Assembly: GCA_036346225.1 (NCBI GenBank)
Contig: JARFIW010001491.1
Coordinates: 1,736,001 to 1,800,000, forward strand
DNA from: Platerodrilus igneus
Lineage: Eukaryota > Arthropoda > Insecta > Coleoptera > Lycidae
Length of the DNA: 64,000 nucleotides
Direction of reading: 5' to 3'
The translations under genes were made by a program, and so were the position numbers. The notes under the pieces were generated by a model. The model was not told the DNA's origin. It searched no databases and saw only the letters and a list, made by a program, of their open reading frames with translations. This document shows positions 1 through 10,929 of this stretch, piece after piece; the stretch's first letter is position 1, and every line of letters begins with the position of its first letter.

Positions 1-1290
1 CGGCCTCTCTAGTGCTGCCACTGGTTGGAGCAACATGAAATTAAAGTTAAAATAGAGTGTACGGAAAATGATACTTCTGACACAATTTCTGAGCTTATTA
101 TAAAACAACTTCATCAGTATGGTCTCTTGTCAAAATATATTGCGTTTTCTGGAGACAATTGTAATACAAACTTCGGTAGAAGAGAACACCAAGGAGTCAA
201 CAATGTTTTCCATAAGCTCAAAAAGAGTAATTGGTGTTGGTTGCTCTGTGCATGTCATTAACAAGGCAGTGCACCATGGATGCAATTTACTGCCATTGGA
301 TGCCGAGTCTATCATCTTAAAAATTTATACTCTTTTTGCTACTTACAAGACCCGAACCGAATCTCTTAAAGATTCTGTGCCACAGCTGATGTTAAATACA
401 AATAGCTTCTCTATCATTCAAAAACGCGTTGGCTAAACATATTTCCAGCTATCGAACAACTTCTGAACCTCTACCAGCCAATAAAGATTATTTTTAAAGC
501 TTAGATAAACCTCCCGTTTCGATTAAACAATTTTTTCAAGACCCCCTCTCGGAAGCGTATGTGTTCTTTATCCACTGAATTATGTACATTGTACACTCCA
601 AAATGGAAAAGCTAGAAAAAAGTGATAATTCCGTCATTGAGACAAAACACATACTTGCATCCATCACGAAAAGCTTAGACAACCGAATTATAGAAAATTG
701 TTTGACGTTGAAAGTTCAGAGCGTTTTAAAAGAACAAGACGGCAACACTAAAACTGAGTTTAAGAAATGTTTTTTGAATTTCCATAACGAAATGAAAACG
801 TACATTGAAGGATGGATAAAACCTCTACAAGAATTTGATAAGTTCGACTGGATGTTTCTGCCTCATATAAATGGACCGTTATTGAAAACACTGTTTTATT
901 TTTAAAAGACAAAAACATCGAAATTAATGACAGAAAATTGGTAGATGAGTGGGTGAATTTAAAATCTTTCAGTCAAAATCTGAGCGAGCGAGACAAACTT
1001 TTAACTGAAAATCAACTTTGGTTAAATTTCTTTAAAGCACCTACTGCACATTTGTACTAAGCATATTGAAAATCGCACAGTATTTTTTTGCATACCTGCT
1101 CATAATGCCAACGTCGAGAGGGTGCTTTTATTAATTGCTGAATAGTGGATGAAAGAAAGAAACGGTTTCGTCACTAAGCAAGACAAAATATAATTTTAGC
1201 GACTTTAATTGTCTTGATTTTTATAAATTTCTTTTAAGCAAGGAAGCAATTCTGATGGCTATTGGAAAGACTGATAAATATTGTAACATG
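1..1290 (+). pseudogene. Decayed hAT-superfamily transposase, 5' end outside the window
   Basis: Coding similarity runs through several frames. Near 119-240 the frames read like the central part of hAT transposases of the BED/KIAA1586-like type, with a FSGDNCNTNFG motif followed by an Asn-rich segment and IGVGCSVHVINKA after a frameshift near 222. Further pieces lie at 582-905, and around 1095-1190 is the C-terminal dimerisation region, with a PAHNANVERV motif close to the usual GHNANVERVFS. A last piece around 1210-1280 reads LDFYKFLLSKEA. At least three frameshifts and several stops separate these parts, so the gene is dead. No terminal inverted repeats are seen; the upstream part is cut off by the window edge. 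Family assignment is from motif memory and is fairly sure; the exact hAT subfamily is not. Confidence 0.75.
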
Positions 1291-1940
1291 TCAATTCACT
1301 GTTCCCTTGCCATGTTACATTGTGGTCCTACTTTCTTTAATACAAAGTATTATTCATCTTAATTTTATATTAATACCGTTTACAATCACAAGTCAGTTTT
1401 GATTTGGGTAACATTTCCCTTTAGTATTATTAAATAATACACTATATACATCGATCTTTAGTTTTAATTAAATTTTTTTCTCTTGTATAAATAATATAAA
1501 TAATTAAAATCAGATGTAATTTTCTAATTGGTAAACCTCTGAATAACGTCCATAAACACACAACTGGTGTATACATGAATCTGTCATTTAGGATAGTTTT
1601 CTTATTCTGTCTCTCTCTCAAAATGTGTGGTTATCTTTAAACCAGAATAAATTTTCGTTTGTTTTGATATCTAACGGTCTTTTGAGCACATGCCGTCTCC
1701 CGATAAAGATGTCCTTTCTAAGGCCATGATGTCGTACCTGGTGTGTAAAAGGTGTATTTTTCTTTAATTCTTCTTACCATACATAAATATCGCTTCAGAA
1801 TACTAGCAAAATACGTATGAACAAAGTCTACCTGAATAACCCGTTCAAAATATTATTGAATGGTACGCAGATTACAGGTTAAAATTTAGACTGTTCCTCG
1901 TGGCTTATTACAATATTTCGTTTTTGTAACACGTTTATTT
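1291..1940. other. AT-rich stretch without recognised features
   Basis: I see only short open frames and AT-rich sequence here. The 3' flank of the hAT remnant probably ends somewhere in this stretch, but no terminal repeat marks it. Confidence 0.4.
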
Positions 1941-1945
1941 TCTAG

Positions 1946-2036
1946 GGTCCCCTGGTGGCATATCCTCCGGTCGCATATTCCTTGGTGAAGTATCTTCAGG
2001 TGATATATTCTCCTGTAAAATATTCTCTGATGGAGA
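1946..2036 (+). repeat. Five-copy 15-bp tandem repeat that stays in frame
   Basis: Units of 15 bp of the type GGTGGCATATCCTCC repeat about five times. In the plus frame starting at 1946 they translate as five-residue units of the form Y-x-x-V-x (for example VAYPPVAYSLVKY), and the frame stays open to about 2100. A splice-acceptor-like TTATTTTCTAG lies immediately before 1946. Short Val/Ala/Tyr/Pro repeats of this kind are seen in insect cuticular proteins, so this may be an exon or a relic of such a gene. No partner exon was found, so the call is weak. Confidence 0.35.
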
Positions 2037-2059
2037 ATTTAATTATCTATGCTACAAAT

Positions 2060-2825
2060 ATTATCTTTTATCGTACAAGAATTCATGTTCTCGTTATTTA
2101 CCTTCTAAAATAAATAAACTGCTCCGTTGACAAAACATATGGTTGTGGAACGGAAGGATTGACTCTTACAAATTAAAAGTTTGAGGTAAACAACCAAAAT
2201 AAACAACGAGGGTGTTCGTCTCAACAAACCGTAAGAAGATCCTATGCGTTACATTTTAAATCTAAATTATCTAGAAAAATAAAGCATGTAAAATATAGTC
2301 AGAACTTTATTCACCGATTACCGTAACTAATTTAATATTATCTTTGCTTTCCTATATAACCTTATGGTTTGTAAACGGAAAAGCTTTCATAAAACCTTCT
2401 TTTGTGGATTTTGAGGTTAAGTTCAATTTAAATGTTCAATTCAAATTCTCTTAACTAATGTTAAACACAACAAAATGTATTTATGATTTCCTTTTATTTA
2501 GAACGTTAATTTGGAATTGTGTCTAAGCACAATAATAATTTTAGATTTTTAATTTCTTATCTGGTAGAGTCTAGGACAAAATATTAAAATTATGAGAGTG
2601 TAGATATATCAACTACACTTACTGATTTTGTCGCATGAAAATTTGGTTGTAAGAAAATAACGGTATATATTTAATTTTTTTATTAATCTTATTTACTAAA
2701 CGTCAATATATAATTTGTATTACGGTATTTTCTTTTGTCATGTTCTAAATTGCATCCTTATAACTTGTCTGGGTAAAATTTAACTTTGTTCTCTAATAAT
2801 CTATAGGAACACTGTGGCACGATTT
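2060..2825. other. AT-rich stretch, nothing recognised
   Basis: No coding frame longer than about 40 codons, no repeat pair and no RNA gene could be recognised here. Confidence 0.4.
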
Positions 2826-2871
2826 AAATAAAATTAAATAAAAACCCTTAACCACAAAAAATATTTAAATA

Positions 2872-2912
2872 CTAGATACGTATTTCGACCACTATGTGGT
2901 CATCATCAGTAG
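2872..2912 (-). ncRNA. Hammerhead-ribozyme-like motif, left arm of fold-back
   Basis: Read on the minus strand, the core boxes occur in order. A CTA precedes CTGATGA; then comes a hairpin GACCAC-ATA-GTGGTC as stem II; then GAAA; then a self-complementary TACGTA flanked by A and T as a very short stem III; then TC as the expected cleavage site, followed by TAG, which can pair with the CTA. Short palindromic stem III is known from hammerheads of Penelope-like elements and retrozymes, which are thought to act as dimers. Two weaknesses: one extra T sits between CTGATGA and stem II, and stem I is only three pairs. Activity is uncertain. Confidence 0.4.
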
Positions 2913-3050
2913 AAAACCTCTTAAAAAAAAACAACAAAACAATAATATTAATAATTAGCTGTTGTTCTGGAACACTTCAGTGGTGAGAAGAATATCCTCT
3001 GAAGTGTTCCAGAACAACAGCTAATTATTATTATTGTTTTTAAGAGGTTT

Positions 3051-3089
3051 CCTGATGATGACCACATAGTAGTCGAAATACGTATCTAG
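3051..3089 (+). ncRNA. Hammerhead-ribozyme-like motif, right arm of fold-back
   Basis: This is the mirror copy of the motif at 2872-2912. CTGATGA, stem II (GACCAC with AGTAGTC, one mismatch against the left copy), GAAA and the palindromic TACGTA plus TC are kept. The two bases TA just before CTGATGA are missing, so stem I is lost. It is probably an inactive derivative. Confidence 0.3.
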
Positions 3090-3144
3090 TAATTTAAATA
3101 TTTTTTGTGATTAAGGGTTTTTATTTAATTTTATTTGTTCTCTA

Positions 3145-5403
3145 AACCCCTGAGATATAGTCTTTTGCAATCTACGGCAGTCACAAACGGTCGATGCTAG
3201 TCCCGCCAGAGTTTTATTTAGACTCTGTTGTACACCCATTTTTACCTGTAAAAAGAAAGGGTGCAATATATATCAAAATCCTGTTAAATAAAAGTATATA
3301 TTACCTAATTAATTGCAAATAACCTATTATATATTAAAGTAGATGTTTTAGTTTCTAATTTTTAGTTGAACTGTTGATTTGTTATTTGTTTAGCGAAAAA
3401 AGTTTATTTTTTTAATTAAATGATTTATTTTTGTTCCTTTTTAAAAGAGAGAAAGGACCTGTATATGTTTTATTAACGGTTTTAGACTATAATTTACATG
3501 TATAATTCATTTTTATAAAAATGATAACAAACCAATCAATATTGATTGTATTTGTATTGTACATTCTAGTAGTTAATTTGAAATCTGTCATCTGTAATGA
3601 TGTGGCATCTACTACAATACCTACATACTTTTATAAAATTTTATAAGAATAAACAAAAAGTGATAAATTATAACAATTTAAACTTGTTTTGTTTTATTGA
3701 TACCTAAGCCAAACCAATTTCTGCAAAAATGTCCGGGGTTTAAGCTTAAAAATCCGGGGTTCTTGAGTTTCTTGTCTATAAGTATAAGTTTTAAAACAAA
3801 TTATAACATGTATGATTTTCTGCCGATTTAAATGCTCATACATTTGGCATATTCCAAATCTTATCTATTTCTCTAATCTAGGAATGTTATTGATTATTAT
3901 ATTGGTGGTTAATTTTCACTTTAGATCTTTGATATTAATTCAATTTCTGTTTTGAGGAATCGTGAGTAAATTGTAAGGGTTTGTTATTTATAAATGATGT
4001 ATTTAACATCGTTAAATCCATTGAATTAAGCTGATAGTGATAAATGATGTATTGAAAGTTGCTTGTAATAAGGCGCAAGGCGATTTTTATTTACATTCGT
4101 TAATTTGGAATTTGAAGTTTATGTACGAAGCATGAACAACAATCTCAATCGAGCAATTCAAGTTCATAAGTTGACGTAGCGAGAAAATAAGTGGCTTTAA
4201 GATGGTTTAAGCAACGTGTCCGTAAGGTACACGATGATTGGTTCTTGAGATTAGGGCGAATTATTGATAAATTAGCCACTAATGTTATGTTCTTGGCGAA
4301 GGTAAGACCGAAAAACTTTGTATTTTTGGATGGGTCGGTTGAAACCAAAGGTGGCTTAGTGTTTTTATAATTCATCAATCGGCGGGTACAGAAACGCCCT
4401 ACTTATGTTCAGTTATCTACTTTTATTTTTGCGTGGCAAGTTCTGGATTAGTTATGATGTTTAAATATAGTTATTACTTTATATTAATTCATCATACTAT
4501 TTGAAATTTGCAGTTTGCGAAAAGATGTGAAGATTTTATTAATGCAAGGCGGTGCTTTTTTTGTTTGTACGAGTATTATGGTCACGCCCTTGAGCTTGTT
4601 TAGAAAACATGTAGCTAAGTATGTAAATTCTTGTGGTGAGTGACACGCGATATTTATCCAGTATTTGTTTGATAAGAATAAATTGTTACTCACAGATATT
4701 GTTACTGTGGGTATTATTTGGAAATTTTATTTAATATAAAGTGGTTTCCGCCTGTTTGTTTATTTATTTTTGAATACGTTAAACTTATTGGATTTGTTTG
4801 GCAATCTGTTGTCATTTTAAATGTATTACAATTATGAGAAGTCCGAGAAAGTATTTTATGAAATACAATTTAATTTAATTGAGAGACTTTGATATGAAAC
4901 GTCAATTGTTTCATGTAGTGTAGAAGATTTTCAGTCTAAATCGTTTCGTATTGATTGCAGTTTTTTTATTAAAGGAATCTTTAATATTAATTTCTTAAAA
5001 ATGAAAATTCAGTGTTATCTAAATAGTGGAATGAATATTAAATTAATAATTTTTACAAATATTTGTAAACAATAAGCAGGTTTGTTTAATAGGAAAGATT
5101 GCCCGAGTACTGGTGTCAAATGTAGCTTGTTTAACAACAGAATACTTTGTTATTTATATTGCGGTAAAGCTCTTATTTCTTTTTAGTTTTACAGCATTAA
5201 CTTTTTTATTTATTTCATTACAAAAAAAACTTGATTATGATTTATGCTTCGGTGTTAATTGTATCTTTACTCTTATCTGTAACATATGTTAAGTTAATAC
5301 AAACACATTTATTTACAAGACTTTTGAAGTAACTATTGCAGCATATTTAGAAAAGAAATAGTGTAAATAATATTGTATTAATAATATATAATATTCAGTT
5401 ACG

Positions 5404-5405
<2 letters not shown>
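3145..5405. other. AT-rich intergenic or intronic sequence
   Basis: No homology recognised. Open frames at 4145-4378 and 4484-4693 (minus) have no recognisable motif, no codon-usage contrast with their surroundings and no splice partners, so I do not call them genes. Confidence 0.4.

Positions 5406-5445
<40 letters not shown>
5406..5445. repeat. (TA)n microsatellite
   Basis: About 20 TA units. Together with the array at 5792-5841 it brackets a 345 bp block, a layout repeated elsewhere in the window. Confidence 0.95.
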
Positions 5446-5730
5446 CTGTCGAAGAATTTAATAACATCACATATATCACGAAACAAGCAAAAGTAAATAT
5501 AGAAAATGAATCAAACATTAACAATACAGACGATTCAACTGAACCCCACGATGAAAATAAACATATGACAGTACCATTTATGGAATATATGGGAGATACT
5601 GATAGTGAAATGAATTATTTATTTGTAGTACTCTTGATAATGGAAAAATAAATTTCCGAAAGCTTGAGTTTATAAAAAAGAGAATTCTTCAATTCTGCTG
5701 ACCTAAAACCCATAAAGTTATATACTATTA
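5446..5730 (+). pseudogene. Unrecognised coding-like fragment between two (TA)n arrays
   Basis: From about 5448 a plus frame reads through about 65 codons of ordinary protein-like sequence (acidic and Asn-rich, with TEPHDENKHMTVPFMEYMG) to a stop near 5651. A second frame overlapping its end continues as coding-like sequence (DNGKINFRKLEFIKKRILQF) to about 5700. This suggests one reading frame broken by a frameshift. No start codon or splice site is evident and I do not recognise the family. It may be a relic of a mobile element. Confidence 0.35.
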
Positions 5731-5787
5731 AAGAAGCAAGGTCGTTACCAATTCTACTATAAGGTTTGGGTTTTCATTTCATCTTAA

Positions 5788-5791
<4 letters not shown>
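5730..5791 (+). repeat. 3' end of the tRNA-bearing repeat family (partial)
   Basis: The last 40 bases before the (TA)n array (GGTTTGGGTTTTCATTTCAT, then CTTAATAACTA) match the sequence downstream of the tRNA-like genes at 12.4, 13.1 and 45.5 kb. The tRNA-like part is absent here. Confidence 0.6.

Positions 5792-5841
<50 letters not shown>
5792..5841. repeat. (TA)n microsatellite
   Basis: About 25 TA units, at the junction between a tRNA-repeat 3' end (left) and a TA-anchored dispersed repeat (right). Confidence 0.95.
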
Positions 5842-5842
<1 letters not shown>

Positions 5843-6850
5843 TGGAACTCTCGAGCCCCGTCGTTGTGCCGTCCAATAAATACTCGATATGATAACGCCG
5901 TACTCGGTGTCAATGGCGTTTTCTACTTATAACTCCACCTCTCTGTGTTTTCCTAATCAAATTACACTCCCACTAATTTTATTATTCTGCCTCGGCTAGC
6001 TTTTATTTTTATTCTACACAAAGTTACGATGAGCAATTCTTCTTCCTTTTACCCCTTTATGATTACCTCTTTGTTTGAATTATAAAATGAAGTTAATTAA
6101 TTCCATATAATGAAAAGAAATATTATGTACCGGTTTTGAAAATTACTAAAATACACTTTTCAATCAATCAATATTGTAAGTCTTATTTATCTCAAAAATC
6201 ATATGCTTTGCAATCAATCTAAAGTCACCAATAACTATTCTTTTTATCAAACAAGCCTGGAACGTTCAAAACCCCTTTATTATTTTATCTACTTTCAACG
6301 TATGCAAAGTTCGTTGCTGACTCTGTTACACTAGTTTATCTTAATTAGGCAAATTCAATATTCAAATTCAAATAGAAAAAATGTCTTAAAACTAATAAGA
6401 TCTAACCTGGTCTGTTTACTTCGTGCTTCTTTATTTCTTTATCGCAACTCAAAATTGTACCACGATTATCGACGCATCCATTATCAACCAACATTAATTA
6501 GAATTTTCCATGCATTATTATACCATCCATTTGGATCATTAACATCGTATTCGAAATTATTCTCCACCAATTCGGAATTATTATATACGCATTTGAAATA
6601 TTATTTACTGAATTATGCACCCCTTTGGAATTTCGAAATTATTATAAGCCTCAGAATATTATACTCCCCCTCTGGATTATTATTGTCAGACTTAGATTTA
6701 TTGTCATCCGCCTCAGAATTATTATCGCCAAACTTAGAATTATTGTCGTCCCCCTCTGGATTATTATTGTCAGACTTAGATTTAATGTCATCCGCCTCAG
6801 AGCCCTATTATTATTATATTTTAATTTAAATAAATTTCCCAAATTCTACT
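5842..6850 (+). repeat. TA-anchored dispersed repeat, copy 1
   Basis: Starting at the (TA)n array, the sequence matches the reverse complement of 45186-44380 over several hundred bases. Shared blocks include ATATGATAACGCCG, a CACCTCTCTGTG-type box, GCCTCGGCTAGC, TTACGATGA, and a run near TTGAATTATAAAATGAAGT. It ends in a 21-bp minisatellite (see next entry). The boxes CACCTCTCTGTG and GCCTCG(G/A)CTAGCT are also shared with the copies at 15.5 and 45.7 kb. No protein is encoded. Its class is unknown: a non-autonomous transposon that prefers or carries TA arrays. Confidence 0.6.
6655..6800. repeat. 21-bp minisatellite inside the dispersed repeat
   Basis: About six to seven units of 21 bp, for example GAATTATTGTCGTCCCCCTCT, repeat with two alternating variants. 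The related copy at 44.4 kb has diverged 21-bp units in the same place. Because 21 is divisible by three, all frames stay open. The minus frame reads as 14-residue Asn/Asp/Ser repeats (SDNNNPEGDDNNSK type), the plus frames as Leu/Ile-rich repeats. I regard the open frames as a by-product of the repeat. Confidence 0.75.
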
Positions 6851-6899
6851 TACGTTAATCGCCAATAGAAATTTTCATATTCGTAGCACTATCTGTCAC

Positions 6900-9320
6900 T
6901 ATACAATCTCACTTTTAAGTATTATTATTACGCGTTACTCTTAGATTCAGAGTAATGTAGTTTCGCCTTGTTGAGTTGAAACTGAGCTCCGTTATCATTG
7001 CTCGCTGTTCATATATGGGTAGATCCCCCCTTTGTATGTGGGCTTGGCTTACTAATCTTAACCAATGAGGTCTTTGTATTTCCTACACTTGAAGTGGTTT
7101 TCTGATGTAACATTCTTGGCTTTTCGAGTAATGGTTATTTGCTACAGATGCTTTGTTATCAGACCATGCGGTGTTTTGAGTAAATAATCGCTTTTCCATA
7201 TTATACCAAAATACCTGATGCAATTTGAATTTCGATTTTCATGTACGTTTATCTCTCATCTCCATATTATATCATAACTAATTAGAATCCTTTTTGAATG
7301 CGTGTTTAATTACATGAACTATGCTTACTTCTAAATACGCGTGCTTCTACTGAAAAATATCGTTATTTGCCTTACATAAAATTACTAAAGCTCAATATAC
7401 CGGGTGTTAAATATTTGTTGTTTACTTAATGGATGAATTACCTATTTCTATGTTAACCATGCGTCCTATTGTTGTAAGATGTGTTCATTTGCGTCGCTTA
7501 AAACTAATTATACTCTATATACAGGGTGTTAAATGCTCACTATTTACAAACTATCCCAATTATTCAATTTTCTACTAAATAAATGCAGTTTTCTGCTTCC
7601 TATTATAATTTATGATTCCTGCACGACTTTTGCTATGTAAGACACCCTTAAACAACCACTTATCACAGCAATATATACAAAGTAAAAAGGAATTATTGGC
7701 AAGTGACTTACAACCTTACAACCTCGTGTAACGGGTTTTCTCTATTGTGACAAAGTAACGACTTGTAGAAATAAAGTCGCGCACTATTCTCCAGTAAAAC
7801 CGTGTTTTCCAGTTTAAAATTGCGTTTCGATAACACGAATATTTGGATTTCGAATTGGCGTCATTTAAATTCATTCTGAATTTGATTCTGCAGCCCCTGC
7901 GACGAAATATGTTCTACATTACTCGTTCTATCACTTTAAAAGCAATGCACGTTTATTGTTGCCCTGTCAATTAGAGATGTCTTGCGTGTATTTGGTGAGT
8001 GTTCCCGCGCTTACCCCATCTAACCCGATTCTATTTTTAGCTTTTTTTGCTGGAGGTCAAAGGCGTTCTTTCTGTTTGCTACCGTGTACCACTTACTGTA
8101 ATTACGATTGTAGCTACGTTGTGATGCTGACTTTTTCCTCCCGGTGGTTGGCAAGTTAAGTATCCTGACGCAGAGAGGTATGCGCCTTATATTCTATTTT
8201 TTTTATTTATCAACGGTGGATGGTGTAAAACCAGTCCACCATACTTATTGAACAGCTGGTTGCGCTGGTGCTTCTGAGTATACGTCGTTAATTTTTGCTA
8301 CAACGTGGGCTATATTTAATGCTTAAGTTTAATACCTGTACTACATTTAAAACCTAAATTTGCCTCTAATACTTCAAAATTTAACATACTTGCTAGGGAG
8401 TAAATTTACATTTAATACCGAAATTTAACATACTTGCGATTAGAAAACATTTTACACATATATTGGGGAAATCGTTTTATATTTTCCCTTCCATGGTTTT
8501 CAAAACTGTATAAATACAACTCCAACTTTGGAAAAGCTCTCTTACTAATTCGACTCCTCTCTTATTAATTCGGCTCTTCTTTACTGATTCGATTGCTCCT
8601 TGAGCGTTGTATAGTCGCGTTCTTAAAATGCGTTTGTGATAGTGCAGTACCGTTAAGTTGTTCCAGCCCCAGCTGCATTTCGTGAGATGGCACCAGATAA
8701 AAGATAGCTCCAGGTACAACATGTTTTTCTGTTTATTTTATTTTGTGTTGCTGTTTTGGAAGATGGGCATTTGCTTTTGATCGATTCTGCAATAAACTAC
8801 CGACATTAACGCACGCTTATTACTCTACCAATTATGTATTTATTTTTATAAATTACTTGCTTTTGATTAATTCTACAATAGATTGCATATCGACGTTAAA
8901 GCACGCTTAATTATGTATAAACTACTGCAAGACTTTTAATGCGTTTAGAGCGCTTTTTTACTGTTTGTTTTTTACTGTTTAAATTAATGTGAACGTCAAT
9001 AATGGACTGTTTAAAATTTTAATGATACGAGAGGTATTTCCTACAAATTTTTTTTACTAAGTAAATGTGTCTTGTACATATAGGGTTATGACATATTGTG
9101 AGTATGTTTCTGATTAGATAATAAGATTTTGTGCTTGATATTTTTCTATATAGATTGTGTACTGTATATTATGCAAATTTACGATTTATGTACATTATGG
9201 TGTAACGAACGATTACGCAACCAGGTATTTTCGAAGTTTGTAAATATTCTTTTGGGACTGTATGTTTTCCTTAATGTGCGTAATATAAACTTCTTTGTTT
9301 CTGAGGTTTCCAGTTGAATT
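6900..9320. other. AT-rich stretch with short repeat-like boxes
   Basis: Two short copies of a GGGTGTTAAAT box occur at about 7400 and 7525 (CGGGTGTTAAAT, CAGGGTGTTAAAT). Sequence around 7790 (CAGTAAAACCGTGTTTTCCA) resembles 23842 (GATAAAACCGTGTTTTTCCA), so another dispersed repeat probably lies here. The open frames at 7956-8159 and 8477-8722 have no recognisable motifs. Confidence 0.35.
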
Positions 9321-9329
9321 CTTAGATCA

Positions 9330-9690
9330 CCCATCCCACTTTCTGACATTGTTGAGATAACCCGAACTCTAATTCTTTTGGGGTTCGAATTTGTCTCTGT
9401 GTTTTGTTGCGGTCTTCGGTGTAGGCAATTTTCTATTACTTACTGTGTTGCGTTCTTTCTTGTCCGCACAGGATACCGTAACACGTAGCAGTGTGTGGAC
9501 TTCTAAAAGTCAATTAAAACTTTATGTTACGGTATTCCATGCAGACAAGAAAGAAAAGTAAAGTAAGCAAAGAAAATCGCCCACACCGAATATTGCAACG
9601 AAGCAAGGGGAATCCAAGGAATTAATGCCGTATTAGCTGAAAACGTCTTAGAGTGGAGTGCCACACAAAATTGGGAATCTCAGTAAGTAG
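9330..9690. repeat. Inverted dispersed repeat, arms about 95 bp or more
   Basis: A left arm (9400-9490, with CGGTGTAGGCAATTTTCT and TTCTTTCTTGTCCGCA) is mirrored by a right arm (9525-9610, with GACAAGAAAGAAAAG and CACACCGAATATTGCA). The outer flanks continue the homology to the repeat at 26150-26350. It looks like two copies of one element joined head to head around a short centre. No coding capacity is seen. Confidence 0.6.
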
Positions 9691-10319
9691 ATTTTTTACA
9701 AATTGTTAGTTAGCAAACACAGCACCAGAAGAAATATTTACAAAAATCAAAACGAACATATACGTAATCGTCCCGTTAAAACATGATGTAAATGAAAACG
9801 TCAACTCGCATATAACACAACATAACTCCAACGTATACATTTAAACAAATATCAATTAGGGATTATTTACCGACCATATCACGTATTAAAATATAAATAA
9901 CAGGTACAAGTATACTTACATATTGTTTCCAGCCTTAAATAAATACAAGAAGAACATTAGACATAATATAATATACAGCAATTCAAAGCTGTTTACTTGT
10001 TCTTTACCGAAGTGCACTTCCTAAAGGTAGTAGGGCAACGCTAAACTGAAGGTAACCACGTGATATACTTAATAAATTATAATTAGTAAACAATTTGTTG
10101 ACGATAGCATTTTTAAATATTAAGTTAAAGTAAGTAAGATTGTTTTAACGCGGTCTTATGTTTATCTTAATTCTGACTTTAAACAATTGAGTAATCACTT
10201 TCGGATCTAACATGTGAAAGTAAATTTTATTACCGCAGTCTGTAATTTATTCTGCCATAACCACGAGTAAGAAAAAAAATAGAACACTGGCGTGGTTATT
10301 AACCATAAAAAGGAATTAA
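9691..10319. other. AT-rich stretch, nothing recognised
   Basis: No coding, RNA or repeat feature could be supported. Confidence 0.4.
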
Positions 10320-10354
10320 CTAGGTTTCATTGAAAGCATAAAAAAGAGCAGAGT

Positions 10355-10526
10355 ATTCGTACCTTAAATCCGTTTGTGTGCCAAAGAGGAGCTGCTGCCT
10401 TCTGATAGGACTATTCGCGTAGTATGTACCCTCTCGCACATCGCCGGCCAGTCTCTGGTACCATCGCAGCAGATCTGAATGTGCGTACTTACAATTGTCA
10501 ACGAACCGGACACCTCTATGAAACAA
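10355..10526 (-). other. GC-richer coding-like island, possible minus-strand exon
   Basis: This island stands out from AT-rich flanks. On the minus strand it has an acceptor-like TTCAG before ATCTGCTGCG and a donor-like AAG/GTACGA at about 10360. Used that way it begins in the phase that exon 3 of the PAN-domain gene requires. The product would be about 38 residues (from DLLRWYQRLAG) with no recognised domain. Other frames are also open, and the acceptor lacks a good pyrimidine tract. It is a candidate next exon only. Confidence 0.22.
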
Positions 10527-10719
10527 TTTTACTAGTTACAGAACTTAACTGATTGATTTTATAAACACTGGAGTATAGCAATGCCTTTTAAAAGAAAGCA
10601 CCTTAAAAAACACGGCGACTCTTAAAAATCTCTTCATGTGAAAGGACGTTGCATATAATAGTATCTCTTTCGGTACTCAGTCTGTATATATAGAGGGAGA
10701 GAAGACACCAGGTGGTAGC

Positions 10720-10929
10720 ATGTTTTTCTTTCAAAACATTTCCCATCTACAAAATATCACCTGCAAAGTTTATCAAGGTAACTGCAAAGTACTCTCAGAA
10801 CACCACCTGCAAACAAGCGCAATGAGAACGGAAATGGCCTCAATACAACATGAAAATTACCACAACGTATGTCCGCGTGAGATACCCTGCCTGGTAGTTT
10901 CCAAACAATGTCTGCAACACGCATTGTAA
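10720..10929 (+). other. Small unrecognised open frame behind a TATA-like box
   Basis: A 69-codon plus frame starts 34 bases downstream of a GTATATATAGAGG sequence. The product (MFFFQNISHLQNITCKVYQG onward) is Cys-containing but matches nothing I know. Without a conserved motif or splice signals this is a weak candidate. Confidence 0.2.

Larger units (their letters stand above)
2826..3142. repeat. Fold-back (near-perfect inverted repeat) element of about 315 bp
   Basis: The left arm begins TTTAAATAAAATTAAATAAA and reads through CTAGATACGTATTTCGACC. It reappears reverse-complemented at the right end, closing at about 3142. The centre (about 2960-3030) is itself an inverted repeat around GTTGTTCTGGAACACTTCAG. 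The whole unit would form one long hairpin. No transposase is encoded. Each arm holds a hammerhead-ribozyme-like core, listed separately. It could be two copies of one element inserted head to head, or a MITE-like fold-back element. Confidence 0.7.

Noticed and set aside
6455..6842. Plus and minus frames over the 21-bp minisatellite as a real gene
   Set aside because: The unit length divisible by three keeps all frames open. There is no start context, splice site or domain, and the sister repeat shows the array belongs to a mobile element.
7395..7530. GGGTGTTAAAT pair as transposon ends
   Set aside because: The two boxes are in the same orientation and only about 125 bp apart; no inverted partner or target duplication was found.
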